This document shows, in pieces, positions 19,201 through 26,858 of a stretch of DNA of 32,207 bases. A model generated the notes under the pieces. It did no database searches. It was given only the letters and a program-made list of their open reading frames with translations, and was not told where the DNA came from. This DNA comes from Ophiostoma sp. CBS 140.51 (lineage: Eukaryota > Ascomycota > Sordariomycetes > Ophiostomatales > Ophiostomataceae), in the NCBI GenBank assembly GCA_029298735.1, contig JANSLP010000357.1, positions 1 to 32,207 of the forward strand. The letters run 5' to 3'. The translations under genes were made by a program, and so were the position numbers. Numbering within the stretch: the first letter of the stretch is position 1; each line of letters starts with the position of its first letter.

Positions 19201-20256
19201 GAACTGATCGACCTCTTCCTCAAGTTCAACACCACTGTCGACACTGTCATGCAGCTGTCCAGCGTGCTCCCTCCATTCCTCAACTTTATTCCCAAGATTC
19301 AGATCTCCCGCAGCTACAAGCAGTTTAGCAAGATTTTCTTGCCCATCATTCAGCGCCGCCGCGCCAATCCGGCTTCGAGCCAGGACGGTAATGGCCAGGG
19401 TGGTTTGTTGGACTTTATGCCGTTTATTCTGGAGGCTGTCGATGACGACGAGCTGGCGTCCAACCTAGTGGCCATTTCCGTCTGGATCGGTCTGCGCAAC
19501 TTGCAGGTCAGTGTCACGTCGACGCTGCTGGATATGATCAATGAGCCCGGTCTGGCCGATCAAGTGTCTGCCTCGTTGAAGGGTGCCACTCTTGAGACCC
19601 TCGACACGTTCTCATTTGCCGCCAAGGCCACCAACGGGGTTACCAACGGGAACAGCAAAGCAAACGGGAAGGCCGATGGAAAGTCAAATGGAAAAGCAAA
19701 TGGCACCAACGGCAAGGCCAACGGAGACAACGGACACTCCAACGGTGCTGCCAATGGTTTTGTACCCACCCCCGGCGGCGGCACATCCGGCTCGCCCTGG
19801 GCCTTTCTCCGCAGTGCCGTCCTCGAGTCCATCCGTCTGTGCGGCACCATCACGGGTCCTGCCCGCATCATCGCCGCCACAAAGCCCTTACCCCTCAAGT
19901 CGGACCCCTCTCTCAAGCTTCCCCCCGGCAAGGTCGCCACTCTGTCAACATGGTACACCCACCGCCAGACGGCCAGTTTCGGACCCGATGCCGCCCAGTA
20001 TCGTGCCGACCGGTTTGTCGACAGCAGCCCGGCCATTGGCAGTGTCCGCAACATTTCTTTCGGTCTGCAGGGTCCGCGCATCTGCCCCGGGCAGTGGTAC
20101 GTCCAGGAAGCTATCTGCATCATGATCCAGCAACTGTTGGAGGGTTACAAGTTTGCGCCGACAGTGATGCGCGTGGGCGATGCCGACAAGTACATTTACC
20201 ACGCGGGCGTGGTGACGAGAAAGGAGGTGCCAGTAGCTGTGACAATGAAGATATAA
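16300..20256 (+). CDS. ER-type haem dioxygenase (COX/alpha-DOX-like)-P450 fusion
   Basis: A 1318-residue intronless protein. The frame opens with a GTG at 16285, but the ATG at 16300 has a CCCACCATGC context and starts a signal peptide (residues 1-18). Residues about 60-740 are an animal-type haem peroxidase fold: distal His in LIEFIIHDVTWSQ (His229), WIDVSSLYGST, GDPRTNEDW followed by LREHNR (359-381), and a proximal YRFH (Tyr476, His479). The Tyr-x-x-His spacing is that of cyclooxygenases, alpha-dioxygenases and Ppo enzymes, where the Tyr forms the catalytic radical. Several N-glycosylation sequons occur here. One membrane span follows (about 771-788), then a P450 with ExxR (Glu1176, Arg1179) and haem Cys1262 in FGLQGPRICPG. 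The I-helix lacks the usual acid-Thr pair. An Asn-Gly-Lys-rich insert (about 1107-1150) precedes the K helix. Likely an oxylipin-forming enzyme; substrate unknown. Confidence 0.88.
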   Translation: MRANLALLALASSSTVTALDTRYHATTNKNGDYVADPSRPTHDDDRPGNHFSNWFHHIVKHGRAGDDLKDFFLGGHVPKNASFQTIQDSLNLTDRQPVAGQLHNQKHISPSKPHPGRGAPHHWDALEAKKLFKHLNFELDETCIADKANWWYRTYDGSCNWLKADEAGQGRYGQAKSRDFDQHYYADGISEPREGPNPRAVSNAFFRRNSTIYYEHTPLLLGLIEFIIHDVTWSQDSSTEFIDVEMPEDETEFAPNTTLRVWRAAAAPGTGTSPQNPRENMNHATTWIDVSSLYGSTRSVGEALRTKEGGRLKTQEVLGGTKWKSPESKKTSYLPFDTMGVPVRSPPGMDPATLFAGGDPRTNEDWVMLAVHNLLLREHNRLAGILADKRPDMDDEQLYQTTRLLMSAKFQLIGNAYQMAYFEKDMPWPQDDGFPLFREIHGEDWLQMNPANTYPWPLAMKAGRPTVVSAEMAVVYRFHEFIVNEFPIVDAAGTTLHNQSLFDTGFDAKGFIGAGLENILRGVVSTTIPNFKSGVDESFRSAGKYRGSPFDIVTWSIVHEREQGLPTFNNYFRAYNAQKPHVLVPIRERFEDFTTVPEHLAALKKLYKSPDEVDLVVGCQLDETMFPATSVPRSSLIVSLFNLISMGNADRFSVGYAAMRCWLVDKPWDCHPSNALEDLLWKPVAKEGFPDFRFYDDFWMEELDFQAHGQNLLWRIVTENTDINCLQQHPLFPADPKTNPILCVQPATKVNWAVIGSTATEVTLSLVKEHYVAIIITVLALVATVYLVKYAMAREDGYPHVLYGWPILGEGYAFQQNAKAVLLKGLEKLGNRAGPSKVFGMHLGPQTHYLLTQPEDLQMMLDDNPYSVHFNLDKFFAGLGAPIFLGKDVFSINLHATLIRTHLANPDTVRQFGPTIASAAERYLRDNPLAPADGSSVVHQTLSDWMDRFSTSVSARCMLGADADQHPELIDLFLKFNTTVDTVMQLSSVLPPFLNFIPKIQISRSYKQFSKIFLPIIQRRRANPASSQDGNGQGGLLDFMPFILEAVDDDELASNLVAISVWIGLRNLQVSVTSTLLDMINEPGLADQVSASLKGATLETLDTFSFAAKATNGVTNGNSKANGKADGKSNGKANGTNGKANGDNGHSNGAANGFVPTPGGGTSGSPWAFLRSAVLESIRLCGTITGPARIIAATKPLPLKSDPSLKLPPGKVATLSTWYTHRQTASFGPDAAQYRADRFVDSSPAIGSVRNISFGLQGPRICPGQWYVQEAICIMIQQLLEGYKFAPTVMRVGDADKYIYHAGVVTRKEVPVAVTMKI
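19621..19757. repeat. Asn-Gly-Lys-rich coding repeat within the P450 domain
   Basis: Imperfect repeats coding NGKA/NGNS/NGTN units form a hydrophilic loop between the I and K helices. It is low-complexity and probably a surface loop that varies in length. Confidence 0.8.
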
Positions 20257-21494
20257 TCGAGATCGTGTAAGAAGCATGTACACCCATGATATATTCGTCG
20301 CGGAAGGGCGGGTGACGGACCGACCCGACTTTGTCGTCACCTCCGCACTTTGATTTGATTTCTGTCGTTTTTGTTCTCAGTCAAGGAGTTGGGCGCTTGT
20401 GTGAAGTTGCATTTTGTTTTCTGTTTGTGTGACTAGGGAAGGATGCCTGAGTATTTTGAATATTTTATCATGTTACATATGGAGCGTCTGGTGCAGATTG
20501 AATCTTTTACGTTGGTGTATTTGTGTAATAGATTGGATACAATACACAAGATCTAGATTCTGAATTTACGAATGACAAGATCCAATACATGAAACAAAAA
20601 AGGTCGCTTTAAGAGTCGTCCATCTATTTACCTAAGAAAATCATTAAACTTTACATTGAGTCATTTGCAGTCCAAAACTAATTATTCTATCCCGAAACAA
20701 AACTAAATTGTATCGTAAAATAAAAGTAAAAAAATTATAAGAAGATCATGTATTCATATAAATGACCCGAAATTATTCGAATCCAGACAAGACCGAATGA
20801 AGACGAACAACAAAGTCTTGCACCGTAATATGTTGACGTCGTGCTTGCGTTGGACATTCAGGAGGTGGTCCAACTGTGGCTTTAACGGCACTAGCCACAT
20901 TTGATGAGAGCTATCTTCAGGGTAAAGCCGGAGCTTACCGTGGAATGCCCCCAAAACTCAAAAACTAGGGGACAAGCTCCAATTCTGCAGCCCCCTAGAA
21001 GCGAGAGAATTAGGGGTTCGAAACAGCAAAAAGCAGCCAATTAGCCAGCACATGTCATTTCCACTCCCATCACTTTGGTCTGGACTTTTGCGACTAGCGC
21101 AGAGTGAACACGAAAAAGGGAAAGAGAGCCAAGAAAAGGAGGGAAGGTGGCATCTTCTCAATTCGTGTCCAACGTCTCCATCTGCGCCTTCCTTTTGCGA
21201 TTTCGATTTGCGACTGTTCCTCCTTCTTTCGACGACGATACTTTTCTTGTCCTGTCTGGACGATAACGCGCACAATTGGACGAGATACAGCGACACCCCC
21301 GCTGCCAACTCGGACCTCTGCCTCAACGGCTGGAAGCTACGAACGCGACAAGCTCCTTGTGACACGATCCTTTGTGCCTGGCCGACCATCCCTGGCGCAT
21401 CGCGACGGGCCCAGCCCATCTTCTTTCCCCATCCTCCTTCTACGACATCGACCCTCCATCTTACCTCCTCCTTCTACACGCACACACAGACACG
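20257..21494. other. Intergenic region
   Basis: AT-rich from about 20440 to 20770 (3' flank of the fusion gene), then mixed. A 66-codon minus-strand frame at 20754-20954 has no recognisable family. From about 21160 to 21494 the plus strand is pyrimidine-rich and probably is the leader of the next gene. Confidence 0.55.
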
Positions 21495-22445
21495 ATGACG
21501 CGACAACTACGACGACTGGCTGCTGCCGCCTTGCTCTTGGCCCCGACCGTAATGGCCATAGAACTCAACCTCCCATCGTACCACTACGGCGACGCTATCC
21601 AGGTCGAGTGCATGAACCGCAGCTCCGAAACGGGCGAACACATCCAGCTGGCCAACAACGAGATCCAATGGGTGCCGTTCCCCGTGTGCAACGAGACGCA
21701 AAAACCGCTCGAGTTTCACTACGGCATCGAGGGCGAGGTTAACTGCACGATTCCGCTGGTGACGGACCCGTTTTTCCACCTGTTGGAGTTTTATCTGCAC
21801 GCTGACGCGCCGTTGATGTGCCGACTGGCCAACCGCCCGCCAGCGCACATTGAGACGATTGGCGAGAAACCGCCCGTGCCCGAGTACGTGCCGCTCGTGT
21901 TTGCACTGGCGGGCACACTGCAAATGAGCCACTTGCACATTGCCTCCCACTTGAACGTCTTGCTGCACAGCACACCCAAACACCACATTCACCCGCACGA
22001 CTCGGGCGTCATCGACTCGGGCGTCGCCTACAGCACGAGTCCGCTGGGGCACAACGTTCTGGACGGTGCGAGCGGCGAGGTCAAGTCGACAGGCGGACGG
22101 ACGGCCGCCGCGGCCGAGCACTCGCGGCGACTCATTATCGGCGACCCGCTGCCGCTGTCGTTTTCGGTGCGTTGGTTCCCGACGCCGCACCTCCCAAAGA
22201 CCGAGGGCCGCGTGGAGTGGAGCGGCATGGGCAGCCACATTGGCCCCAGCACGGTGTTTTACAGCCTGGTGTCGTTCTTGGCCGGCCTCATCGTGTCGGC
22301 CGTCTACTTTTTCGGCACGGTCCTTCCCAAGCGCCTCAAGGGCCGGAGCCTGGGCGGTGCAACGCCGCTGGGCTACGGCATCGGCACAGGCGGCGGCGGT
22401 GTCGGCAACGGCTGGGGTATGGCGCCGAAGCGGGCGTTGGACTGA
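21495..22445 (+). CDS. Fungal secretory type I membrane protein of unknown function
   Basis: A 316-residue protein. The frame is open further upstream but without a better ATG; the ATG at 21495 opens a clear signal peptide (MTRQLRRLAAAALLLAPTVMA, cleavage near residue 21). The lumenal part has conserved-looking Cys-containing segments (QVECMNRSSETGEHI, WVPFPVCNET, VNCTIP, DAPLMCRLANRP) and N-glycosylation sequons (NRS, NET, NCT). Residues about 253-276 form one membrane span (TVFYSLVSFLAGLIVSAVYFFG), followed by a basic and Gly-rich tail predicted to be cytosolic. The arrangement fits an ER or plasma membrane type I protein. I recognise it only as a conserved fungal hypothetical protein. It converges on the EXPERA gene with 170 bp between stops. 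Confidence 0.82.
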   Translation: MTRQLRRLAAAALLLAPTVMAIELNLPSYHYGDAIQVECMNRSSETGEHIQLANNEIQWVPFPVCNETQKPLEFHYGIEGEVNCTIPLVTDPFFHLLEFYLHADAPLMCRLANRPPAHIETIGEKPPVPEYVPLVFALAGTLQMSHLHIASHLNVLLHSTPKHHIHPHDSGVIDSGVAYSTSPLGHNVLDGASGEVKSTGGRTAAAAEHSRRLIIGDPLPLSFSVRWFPTPHLPKTEGRVEWSGMGSHIGPSTVFYSLVSFLAGLIVSAVYFFGTVLPKRLKGRSLGGATPLGYGIGTGGGGVGNGWGMAPKRALD

Positions 22446-22615
22446 AAGGCAGAGAGGAAGAAAATGAAGTGTTTTGCTTATTTCTGGCGTTACAGCGGCT
22501 TGTTTTTGGGAGAGGGCATTGTAAGCCCATGACTTTATCTTTTGTTTGATCATTTGTCTACAATATTGTAATGTATCTGTACCAAATACTATTTTCAACC
22601 TTTTTCTTGACTTAA

Positions 22616-23256
22616 TTATTGCATCTTCTTTGTGCCATAGACCTTGAACCGGGATAGAATGCGGCCGTACATGTCGATGAAGAGGAAGGCGGCTGTCCTC
22701 TGTTAGTGACTAAACAAGCATAAGTGGCAAGGAGAAAGGAAAACCCACGCATGGCAAAGTATGGCCCAAACAGCTGATACCGGAACACATTCTTGTCCGC
22801 TTCCGAATAGACGGCTGGGCTCCAGTAGCCGACGTCGTGGATGCACACGGCAGTGGTCAGGGCCGTCTCGAACGCGTAGACCAGGAGGAGCAGTTCCCAG
22901 GGGCCTGTCGTTGATGCTGTCGCAGATTTGGAGGTCGCCAGCTTTAAGAAGCGATGCACCGAATAGAAGACGATTGGGAGTGTTGCCCCAATCTCAATCT
23001 TGAGGAACAGCGCCATCCAGCTGCCACCGGCACTCACGGCCGCACCGCTCTCGGGCGTCCAGTCCATCAACGGGTCATTGTACGTCGCGACATACCACTG
23101 CCGGAACGTATGCAAGAAGTGCAAGGGAGCGCCGGCGTCTGCACAGAGCCAGGCCGGATACGTGTCGACGGCGTCGACGCACAAAATGACGGGAATCTGG
23201 AGGCAGAACCAAACCAGCCAGATGCGGTCGCGGGTTGTTTGGGAGAGGAGGCTCAT
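22616..23256 (-). CDS. EXPERA-domain protein, TMEM97/sigma-2 receptor-like
   Basis: A 197-residue, four-span membrane protein after removal of one intron. The start is taken at 23256 (MSLLSQTTRDRIWL), not further upstream. It follows human TMEM97 closely in layout: IPVILCVDAVDTYP (Asp28 aligns with TMEM97 Asp29), WYVATYNDPL (as WYAKEFKDPL), SWMALFLKIEIGATLP, YSVHRF, and a late FGPYFAM segment. Without splicing the tail loses the family pattern; splicing 22744-22698 (47 bp) restores TAAFLFIDMYGRILSRFKVYG and a stop at 22616. The exact donor is uncertain because a better-looking GTGGGT lies 4 bp upstream but gives the wrong frame. EXPERA proteins act in sterol and lipid handling in the ER; the C-terminus lacks a dilysine signal but is lysine-rich (YGTKKMQ). 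Confidence 0.87.
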
Positions 23257-23746
23257 TGTGGAGGTGAGAGTGAAGAATATCAACGAGTGACGCGGATTGA
23301 CTTGAATGGATGAGCGGAAAAAGAGAGAAGAGACAGAGCGCGTCGATGCTGATGTTGAGTGAGATGTTGAGGACGTCAAAAGGATCAGGGGAAATTAAAG
23401 CCGATTCTGTGGTGCGCTGAAGGATGGCGGGGCTAGCGGATGCGCAGGCGCTGTGTTGCAACTCTAAGCTCTCAGCCCTAAGCAAATTGAGCTTTCTGTA
23501 GCCACTCACCACACAGTCAAAGTCGAAATTGAAATGTGGGAGAGTAAACAAGATTTGAATAAAAAAAATGAGTTCAAAAAGTGTAGACATGTTGAAAAAA
23601 ATAATGTATTGTTTCTCTTTGAAATAGTAATACAATCTGAACCACTAGAAATACATAGCGAGATAAACGAAAAGGCTGTGATCTGGTATCAATACATACA
23701 GTTATACAGTAAATAAATCCCTTTAAAATCAGTGTAAGTACCGCAC
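23257..23746. other. Intergenic region
   Basis: AT-rich, especially 23530-23740. It holds the promoter of the EXPERA gene and the 3' flank of the Zn2Cys6 gene, both on the minus strand. No gene is seen. Confidence 0.5.
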
Positions 23747-26143
23747 TCATTGCATATACATCATATCCATCTCACTGGGACCGGCGGTAACTGCATTAAC
23801 ATTCACGTTTTGCCCACTGCTGTCATAGCTTTGAAACAAAGTTTGACAGACGTCGTCTGACAGGGCAAAGCCGGGACTTAGCAAAAGGTCAACGTTGAGA
23901 AACGTGGCAGGTTCATCCCACCAGCCAGGGTCGGGCTGCTGAAGGTGAGGCGGCTGCGGTTGTTGTTGTAGGTCCATATTTGTAGACAGACTCGAAGGAA
24001 GACCTTGTGGTAGGTTTTGTGGTAAACTGGGCAGATAAGGCTGAAGGAAGGGTTGGGTAGACGAGTTGGGTGTTAGAGTCGGCGTTGGTGTTGGCATGTC
24101 GGCAACGTAGGTATTGAGAGTATGGATAGTGTCGTCCTGGGGAGGCTGTTGCTGAGGCTGTTGTGCCTCTTTGTAGATGGGTTGAGTAGGAGTATCAGTT
24201 GACGGCAGTCCCTGTAGGTTGTGCTGCCGTGGCTCCGCAGGCGGCTGCTCGTCGTGGCTGTTGGTCGGTTCATCGGCTGTCATCGACTGCGATTGTGTCT
24301 TCATTGTTGATGCCGGCGCACCTTGCAATATCTGTTGCGCTCGCGCAAACAAGCGGTGGATGACACTCGCGCTCCAGTATGTGCGCCGGATGTGTGACAA
24401 TACGAGCAAACACAGTCCAAGCTTGTTCTTGCCCAGGCTTCTCAGAAGGGGCGTGGCGCCTTTGCCGGAATCAAAGAGGTGAATTTGCATGGCCGGGACG
24501 AGAGCCGTAATCGTCATGGGCTTGAGCTGATGGATGGCGTCGAGCTCAATGAGTGTATTAAGGGTGTCGTTGGTACGAGCGGCAGCAGACCGTGCACGGC
24601 GGGCGACATCCTTTTGCCAGGCCGGGCCAGCGCCCGGGGGCAGTGATGTCGGGGCGTGTAACAAGTAGGGACGATACAAAATGGCCACTGTGGCATTGTA
24701 AAAGAGGTCCACATGGTTGGCGTGAAGTCGAAGATGGTCGGCAATCTCCGAGTGATTGTCCCCGTTCTCATCCTCGACCATGTCGATGTCGGCTGAGACG
24801 TCGGATTGCCCACACACTCGCAGCTCCTTCTCGAAAACGTCGATGTCTTGGAGTGACGGCGGAGGACCTTGGACTCGGTAGTGAGCGCGTACGATACGTC
24901 CCAACAAAGCGCTGATGCTGACGAGCCTCAACCACATGCGGGCCAGAGGTGCTGCAGACCGAGCACCACCGGCCGGTAGCAAGCGCTGGAAGGAAGGGTT
25001 GGCGGCTGCCTCAAGGTCACCCGCAAAGTCGTCAAGGACAGGAAGTGGGACATCACAATCCTCGTCGTGGATACGCATCGGGCGTCCCTTGGCCAAAGCA
25101 ACCCAGCGGTCACGCACCAGGCATGTCCACCAGATGCGGCGGATCAACGAAGCACGACGGATATTGTTGTTGTCACCGCCGGCTGACCGTCTGCTCGGCT
25201 TTCTGTGAAAACCCAGCGACTGTGCCAGACTGATGGCAATGCCAACCCAGTGCCAGGCGCCTGTATGGTCATACGCATCTGTGTACCAGAAGCCCATCAG
25301 CAGCACCGCCTGGATCAGCGTCACCTTGTCCGTCGAACGGTCCAGATCGTAAAGACACTTGGCGCGTGCGTACATGACCTCCTTCATGGCCTTTCGGGAG
25401 TTGTATCCAGTCTTGGCCAGAACGTCGTCGGGGACAAAGTTGGCTGCTGCCAAACACATGCTCCAGCAGAGCAGTGGATGCAGTCCGGCAGCGCCATGTC
25501 GCGTGTATTCACCAAGAACATCAGCAGCGTCAAGGATGGGCATAAAGAAGTGGACATGCTCAAAGTAGACCCGGATCAGGTCGTCGCAGAGGTCTGGTCG
25601 CAGCGTCTGGAAGGCTCCTTCATGGCGAAGATAGGCCAGTTCGTGAGAGGACCATGCCGGCAGACGGACTTGCGGGCTGCTGTTGCTGCCCTCCTTGTCC
25701 CGTCCTTCGACAGTCTGTTGCTGCCTCGCTTCTTGTGGTGTTTGCGGATGGCACAATTCATAGACTGACTGGCGCGGTCCACGGTTGTCGCCGATGTATG
25801 ATGTGGCATCGTCGTCGGGAAGTCGTCCGTCGGCTTCTGGTGTGAGACGGGAGGGCGATGAGATGCTGCTCGGCTCCGTCGTCGGTGCTCTCGCTCTGGG
25901 AGAAGACTCGGCAGCAACATCAGGTGCGACTGGCTTCACAGCAGGAGCGAGCGGCGCCACTTTCGATCGTCTTGGTTTGTGCTTTTTGCGTGGAACTGTC
26001 ACACATTCGCGATCTTCGCCGCGACAATTGGTACATGGCGGGCCCGTTTGCGCAACATTGCAGCGCACTTTGCGGCGGTGGCACGTCACGCAGGCCACGC
26101 GGGATCTTGCGCGCACGCGGGGAGTCGAAGGTGGATCATCCAT
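23747..26143 (-). CDS. Zn2Cys6 transcription factor
   Basis: A 798-residue nuclear regulator. The chosen start at 26143 puts the binuclear zinc cluster at residues 18-47 with cysteines 18, 21, 28, 37, 40 and 47 (spacing C-x2-C-x6-C-x8-C-x2-C-x6-C), followed by a basic stretch (RKKHKPRRSK). The frame is open upstream to 26440, but that extension is low-complexity. A fungal-specific transcription factor middle domain follows, from FFMPILDAADVLGEY through WHWVGIAISLAQSLGFHR and RRIWWTCLVRDRWVALAKGRP. The C-terminal third is Gln/Pro-rich (LQQQPQPPHLQQP) and probably carries activation function. It is divergent from the MFS permease with 715 bp between starts, which makes that permease and the ureidoglycolate lyase beyond it plausible targets. 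No intron is evident. Confidence 0.93.
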   Translation of the reverse strand: MDDPPSTPRVRARSRVACVTCHRRKVRCNVAQTGPPCTNCRGEDRECVTVPRKKHKPRRSKVAPLAPAVKPVAPDVAAESSPRARAPTTEPSSISSPSRLTPEADGRLPDDDATSYIGDNRGPRQSVYELCHPQTPQEARQQQTVEGRDKEGSNSSPQVRLPAWSSHELAYLRHEGAFQTLRPDLCDDLIRVYFEHVHFFMPILDAADVLGEYTRHGAAGLHPLLCWSMCLAAANFVPDDVLAKTGYNSRKAMKEVMYARAKCLYDLDRSTDKVTLIQAVLLMGFWYTDAYDHTGAWHWVGIAISLAQSLGFHRKPSRRSAGGDNNNIRRASLIRRIWWTCLVRDRWVALAKGRPMRIHDEDCDVPLPVLDDFAGDLEAAANPSFQRLLPAGGARSAAPLARMWLRLVSISALLGRIVRAHYRVQGPPPSLQDIDVFEKELRVCGQSDVSADIDMVEDENGDNHSEIADHLRLHANHVDLFYNATVAILYRPYLLHAPTSLPPGAGPAWQKDVARRARSAAARTNDTLNTLIELDAIHQLKPMTITALVPAMQIHLFDSGKGATPLLRSLGKNKLGLCLLVLSHIRRTYWSASVIHRLFARAQQILQGAPASTMKTQSQSMTADEPTNSHDEQPPAEPRQHNLQGLPSTDTPTQPIYKEAQQPQQQPPQDDTIHTLNTYVADMPTPTPTLTPNSSTQPFLQPYLPSLPQNLPQGLPSSLSTNMDLQQQPQPPHLQQPDPGWWDEPATFLNVDLLLSPGFALSDDVCQTLFQSYDSSGQNVNVNAVTAGPSEMDMMYMQ

Positions 26144-26858
26144 GTCGGCGAACAAGTACAACGAATTGATATGCTCATGTTTGCGTATCGATGTCGGTAA
26201 AAAAAAGGTAAACTGCTCTTCGTATGAGGAGGACGGGCGATTCGGCATATTTGAGGAAGGAGCGACATGTACACAAAGAAGGTACGTCCTGACGGCAAAT
26301 TCGGCAATTATGACAAGTGCCGCCATGTGGGACCCGCTACCCCAATGCCCCCTAGCGCCTCCCCGCGTTCTCCACGATTCCCTGCTTTTTGTCATTCTGT
26401 TGGTCCTTTCTTTTTTCTTTCTGCTCTCGTGCTTCCCCATCCCTGGCTCTCACTGTCTCTCCCCAGTCTCTCCAGACATCAAATCATGCCCTCTTCTGGC
26501 TTCTTCTGGGGTTGCACGCCCCATAGCGTCGCACGAGGGATCCTACGGTCGCGCTGACGGGACTTTCACTTTTCTTTTTTCATCGTTCGTTTTTTCGGGG
26601 TCCTTGGGTCGTTCTTTCCTTTTCTCACCTCCTTCCTTCTTTTTGCCGAGTGGGTGGCACCTTTCTTCAACCCACATTGACACCGCATCTGCACCTTCCC
26701 CAAGCTTACACCTGTCTCATCACGGCAGCTATAAGTACATGGGGAAGTCGTGATCACAAAGACAGAAACTACGACCCTTGATTCAAGCAGGCCTCCACCT
26801 CGTCTTGTATTCCTGTCCTCACTCTTTCACGTCACTTTTACATAAACACCCTCTCAGC
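26144..26858. promoter_or_regulatory. Divergent promoter of the Zn2Cys6 regulator and MFS permease
   Basis: A 715-bp interval with no gene. Two copies of ATTCGGCA lie at 26240-26247 and 26299-26306 near the regulator start and could be half-sites for a zinc-cluster factor, though this is weak. Bases 26360-26640 are strongly pyrimidine-rich on the plus strand. A TATA element for the permease is listed separately. Confidence 0.5.
26730..26735 (+). promoter_or_regulatory. TATA box of the MFS permease gene
   Basis: TATAAG, 129 bp upstream of the ATG at 26859, in a mixed-base context. Placement suits a fungal TATA box. Confidence 0.5.

Noticed and set aside
20604..20614. AAAAGGTCGCT match to one arm of the terminal palindrome
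   Set aside because: An 11-base match with unlike flanks; it is not enough to claim a second copy of a terminal repeat.
20754..20954. 66-codon minus-strand frame, possibly a transposon remnant
   Set aside because: No motif of reverse transcriptase, integrase or transposase could be recognised.
21000..21035. tRNA-like TTCGA sequence next to a short inverted repeat
   Set aside because: No acceptor stem, anticodon arm or conserved tRNA box spacing could be built around it.
21507..22598. 363-codon minus-strand frame
   Set aside because: Antisense shadow of the type I membrane protein gene, which has a convincing signal peptide and membrane span on the plus strand.
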